A DNA stretch of 64,000 bases, taken from assembly GCF_914767665.1 (NCBI RefSeq), contig NC_059508.1:25729501-25793500 (forward strand). The letters are read 5' to 3'. Made by a program: the position numbers and the translations under genes. The stretch is from Harmonia axyridis. Lineage: Eukaryota; Arthropoda; Insecta; Coleoptera; Coccinellidae. Under the pieces are notes generated by a model. That model ran no database searches and was not told the DNA's origin. It saw nothing but the letters and a program-made list of their open reading frames with translations. Positions 60,574 to 64,000 of this stretch are shown one piece after another. The first letter of the stretch is position 1. Each line of letters begins with the position of its first letter.

Positions 60574-61533
60574 GGACGAAAGCTTGACACGCGTGTCTAA
60601 GGAAACCACTTTGGTATAAGGGACTGTTCTTATTCCCTTCTTTTTGTTTAATGAACAATTATCCAAGTAAGCCATTCCACATTGTTGATTTTCTTGGACT
60701 CGGATGTCACGCAGGTAGCTATAATCTCCCACGTGGTGAGGTCAATTGCTGCTGTAACCACAAATGCACGACTGACTTCTGTTGTTGATTTCATTCGTTT
60801 GTTATTTTCTTCAATGATTCTCATTCTAACACTTTTCATCGTATTGCACAGGGACGAAAGCTTGACACGCGTGTCTAAGGAAACCACTTTGGTATAAGGG
60901 ACTGTTCTTATTCCCTTATTTTTGTTTAATGAACAATTATCCAAGTAAGCCGTTCCACATTGTTGATTTTCTTGGGCTCGGATGTCACGCAGGTAGCTGT
61001 AATCTCCCACGTGGTAAGGTCAATTGCTGCTGTAACCACGAATGCACGACTGACTTCTGTTGTTGATTTCATTCGTTTGTTATTTTCTTCAATGATTCTC
61101 ATTCTAACACTTTTCATCGTATTGCACAGGGACGAAAGCTTGACACGCGTGTCTAAGGAAACCACTTTGGTATAAGGGACTGTTCTTATTCCCTTCTTTT
61201 TGTTTAATGAACAATTATCCAAGTAAGCCATTCCACATTGTTGATTTTCTTGGACTCGGATGTCACGCAGGTAGCTATAATCTCCCACGTGGTGAGGTCA
61301 ATTGCTAATGTAACCACAAATGCACGACTGACTTCTGTTGTTGATTTCATTCGTTTGTTATTTTCTTCAATGTTTCTCATTCTAACACTTTTCATCGTAA
61401 TGCACAGGGACGAAAGCTTGACACACGTGTCTATGGAAACCACATTGGTATAAGGGACTGTTCTTACTTCATTCTTTCTGTATAATGATCAATTATCCAA
61501 GTAAGCCATTCCACATTGTTGATTTTCTTGGAC

Positions 61534-61647
61534 TCGGATGACACGCAGGTAGCTATTATCTTTCACGTGGTAAGGTCAATTGCTGCTGTACTGGATGTCA
61601 CGCAGGTAGCTATAATCTCCCACGTGGTAAGGTCAATTGCTGCTGTA
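61534..61647. repeat. 57-bp imperfect duplication joining two monomer subfamilies
   Basis: CGGATGACACGC...GCTGCTGTA (61534-61590) is followed by TGGATGTCACGC...GCTGCTGTA (61591-61647). The two copies are of different subfamilies (TATTATCTTTCACG versus TATAATCTCCCACG). This is therefore an out-of-register crossover between unlike monomers and not simple slippage. Spacing to the next monomer is 335 bp. Confidence 0.92.
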
Positions 61648-61850
61648 ACCACAAATGCACGACTGACTTCTAATGTTGATTTCATTTGTTTGTTATTTCC
61701 TTCAATGTTTCTCATTCTAACACTTTTCATCGAATTGCACAGGGACGAAAGCTTGACATGCGTGTCTAAGGAAACCACTTTGGTATAAGGGACTGTTCTT
61801 ATTCCCTTCTTTTTGTTTAATGAACAATTATCCAAGTAAGCCATTCCACA

Positions 61851-62962
61851 TTGTTGATTTTCTTGGACTCGGATGTCACGCAGGTAGCTATAATCTCCCA
61901 CGTGGTGAGGTCAATTGCTGCTGTAACCACAAATGCACGACTGACTTCTGTTGTTGATTTCATTCGTTTGTTATTTTCTTCAATGATTCTCATTCTAACA
62001 CTTTTCATCGTATTGCACAGGGACGAAAGCTTGACACGCGTGTCTAAGGAAACCACTTTGGTATAAGGGACTGTTCTTATTCCCTTCTTTCTGTATAATG
62101 ATCAATTATCCAAGTAAGTCATTCCACATTGTTGATTTTCTTGGACTCGGATGACACGCAGGTAGCTATTATCTTTTACGTGGTAAGGTCAATTGCTGCT
62201 GTAACCACAAATGCACGACTGACTTCTGTTGTTGATTTCATTTGTTTGTTATTTCCTTTAATGTTTCTCATTCTAACATTTCTCATCGTATTGCACAGGG
62301 ACGAAAGCTTGACACACGTGTCTAAGGAAACCACTTTGGTATAAGGGACTGTTCTTATTCCCTTCTTTTTGTATAATGATCAATTATCCAAGTAAGCCAT
62401 TCCACATTGTTGATTTTCTTGGACTCGGATGTCACGCAGGTAGCTATAATCTCATACGTGGTAAGGTCAATTGCTGCTGTAATCACAAATGCACGACTGA
62501 CTTCTGTTGTTGATTTCATTCGTTTGTTATTTTCTTCAATGATTCTCATTCTAACACTTTTCATCGTATTGCACAGGGACGAAAGCTTGACACGCGTGTC
62601 TAAGGAAACCACTTTGGTATAAGGGACTGTTCTTATTCCCTTCTTTCTGTATAATGATCAATTATCCAAGTAAGCCATTCCACATTGTTGATTTTCTTGG
62701 ACTCGGATGTCACGCAGGTAGCTATTATCTCCCACGTGGTAAGGTCAATTGCTGCTGTAACCACAAATGCACGACTGACTTCTGTTGTTGATTTCATTCG
62801 TTTGTTATTTTCTTCAATGTTTCTCATTCTAACACTTTTCATCGTAATGCACAGGGACGAAAGCTTGACACACGTGTCTACGGAAACCACATTGGTATAA
62901 GGGACTGTTCTTACTCCATTCTTTCTGTATAATGATCAATTATCCAATTAAGCCATTCCACA
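61851..62962. repeat. Four-monomer segment matching 6898-8009
   Basis: Monomers 61851, 62129, 62407 and 62685 match 6898, 7176, 7454 and 7732 in order at an offset of 54953 bp. They are bounded on the left by the 57-bp junction and on the right by the 94-bp truncated monomer. The segment is therefore a defined block of left-array type set inside a different neighbourhood. Confidence 0.88.
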
Positions 62963-63056
62963 TTGTTGATTTTCTTGGAACCACTTTGGTATAAGGGACT
63001 GTTCTTATTCCCTTCTTTTTGTTTAATGAACAATTATCCAAGTAAGCAATTCCACA
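62963..63056. repeat. Truncated 94-bp satellite monomer (184-bp deletion)
   Basis: TTTTCTTGGA joins directly to ACCACTTTGGTATAAGG near 62981. This removes 184 bp that include the CCACGTGG palindrome, the HindIII site and the GACAC palindrome. A GGA at both ends of the deletion gives 3-bp microhomology. Confidence 0.93.
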
Positions 63057-64000
63057 TTGTTGATTTTCTTGGACTCGGATGTCACGCCGGTAGCTATAAT
63101 CTCCCACGTGGTAAGGTCAATTGCTGCTGTAACCACAAATGCACGACTGACTTCTGTTGTTGATTTCATTTGTTTGTTATTTCCTTTAATGTTTCTCATT
63201 CTAACACTTTTCATCGTATTGCACAGGGACGAAAGCTTGACACGCGTGTCTAAGGAAACCACTTTGGTATAAGGGACTGTTCTTATTCCCTTCGTTTTGT
63301 TTAATGAACAATTATCCAAGTGAGCCGTTCCACATTGTTGATTTTCTTGGGCTCGGATGTCACGCAGGTAGCTGTAATCTCCCACGTGGTAAGGTCAATT
63401 GTTGCTGTAACCACGAATGCACGACTGACTTCTGTTGTTGATTTCATTCGTTTGTTATTTTCTTCAATGATTCTCATTCTAACACTTTTCATCGTATTGC
63501 ACAGGGACGAAAGCTTGACACGCGTGTCTAAGGAAACCACTTTGGTATAAGGGACTGTTCTTATTCCCTTCTTTTCGTTTAATGAACAATTATCCAAATA
63601 AGCCGTTCCACATTGTTGATTTTCTTGGGCTCGGATGTCACGCAGGTAGCTGTAATCTCCCACGTGGTAAGGTCAATTGCTGCTGTAACCACGAATGCAC
63701 GACTGACTTCTGTTGTTGATTTCATTCGTTTGTTATTTTCTTCAATGATTCTCATTCTAACACTTTTCATCGTATTGCACAGGGACGAAAGCTAGACACG
63801 CGTGTCTAAGGAAACCACTTTGGTGTAAGGGACTGTTCTTATTCCCTTTTTTTAGTTTAATGAACAATTATCCAAGTAAGCCATTCCACATTGTTGATTT
63901 TCTTGGACTCGGATGTCACGCAGGTAGCTATAATCTCCCACGTGGTGAGGTCAATTGCTGCTGTAACCACAAATGCACGACTGACTTCTGTTGTTGATTT

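Larger units (their letters stand above)
23637..64000. repeat. 278-bp satellite DNA, right array (145 monomer starts)
   Basis: This is the same satellite family in the same orientation as the left array. It resumes at ATGAACAATTATCC right after the island and runs off the end of the window. Two stretches are very regular: 23668-26726 (11 steps) and 49773-60337 (38 steps of exactly 278 bp). The section from about 26.7 to 49.8 kb carries the indel-marked monomers also seen in the left array. The last 4 kb (60.4-63.1 kb) contains three irregular junctions: a 67-bp duplication, a 57-bp duplication and a 184-bp deletion. Confidence 0.98.

Noticed and set aside
23637..64000. The satellite as a giant intron of a live USP10 gene continuing beyond the window
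   Set aside because: Satellite also lies upstream of the gene fragment, and the coding exons carry a stop and two frameshifts. It cannot be fully excluded without sequence beyond 64000.

Overview
The window is eukaryotic and almost entirely satellite DNA. About 95% is one tandem repeat family with a 278-bp monomer (about 220 copies, all in the same orientation). It forms a left array (1-20740, 75 monomer starts) and a right array (23637-64000, 145 monomer starts). A single 2.9-kb AT-rich island (20741-23636) separates them. The island has spliceosomal-type introns, one of them only 86 bp, a palindromic MITE-like element, and pieces of a USP10-type deubiquitinase gene. Together these suggest a compact-intron animal genome, most likely an insect, with the window lying in (peri)centromeric or other heterochromatin. 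The species cannot be named from the sequence.

Satellite layout. Every monomer start below is the first T of TTGTTGATTTTC. Each intact monomer carries an 8-bp palindrome CCACGTGG, a HindIII site AAGCTT, a palindromic block GACACGCGTGTC or its variant GACACACGTGTC, and a TATAAGG-containing linker. Monomers fall into subfamilies defined by the linker (TATAATGATCAA, TTTAATGAACAA or TTCAATCAACAA types), by CATTCG versus CATTTG in the centre, and by small indels. The subfamilies are arranged in higher-order repeats: a 7-mer of 1896 bp (328-4119), an 8-mer of about 2.22 kb in five copies on both sides of the island, a 6-mer of 1661 bp (17829-20740), a 5-mer of 1390 bp (56723-59502), and several dimer duplications. 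Multi-kilobase stretches of the left array recur collinearly in the right array, with shared private mutations: about 5.2-13.7 kb matches 31.4-37.9 kb, and about 10.2-18.9 kb matches 41.3-49.2 kb. A divergent compound monomer of 432 bp marks three of these duplicated blocks.

Island. From left to right it holds a short TTA-type microsatellite, a 700-bp direct tandem duplication (each copy with a 135-bp foldback element and a candidate promoter/first exon ending ATGGAG|GTAATT), an intron, and then the remains of coding exons 2, 3 and 4. Exon 4 encodes the catalytic-cysteine box of USP10 (NFCYINSILQALLACPP), and exon 3 encodes the SWASLF motif found upstream of the catalytic domain. An in-frame TGA, two opposing 1-bp frameshifts, and truncation six bases into the intron after exon 4 mark it as a dead, unprocessed genomic fragment captured in the satellite. 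No functional protein-coding gene, tRNA, rRNA or CRISPR array is supported. The many short open frames in the satellite change frame with every monomer and are rejected as genes.
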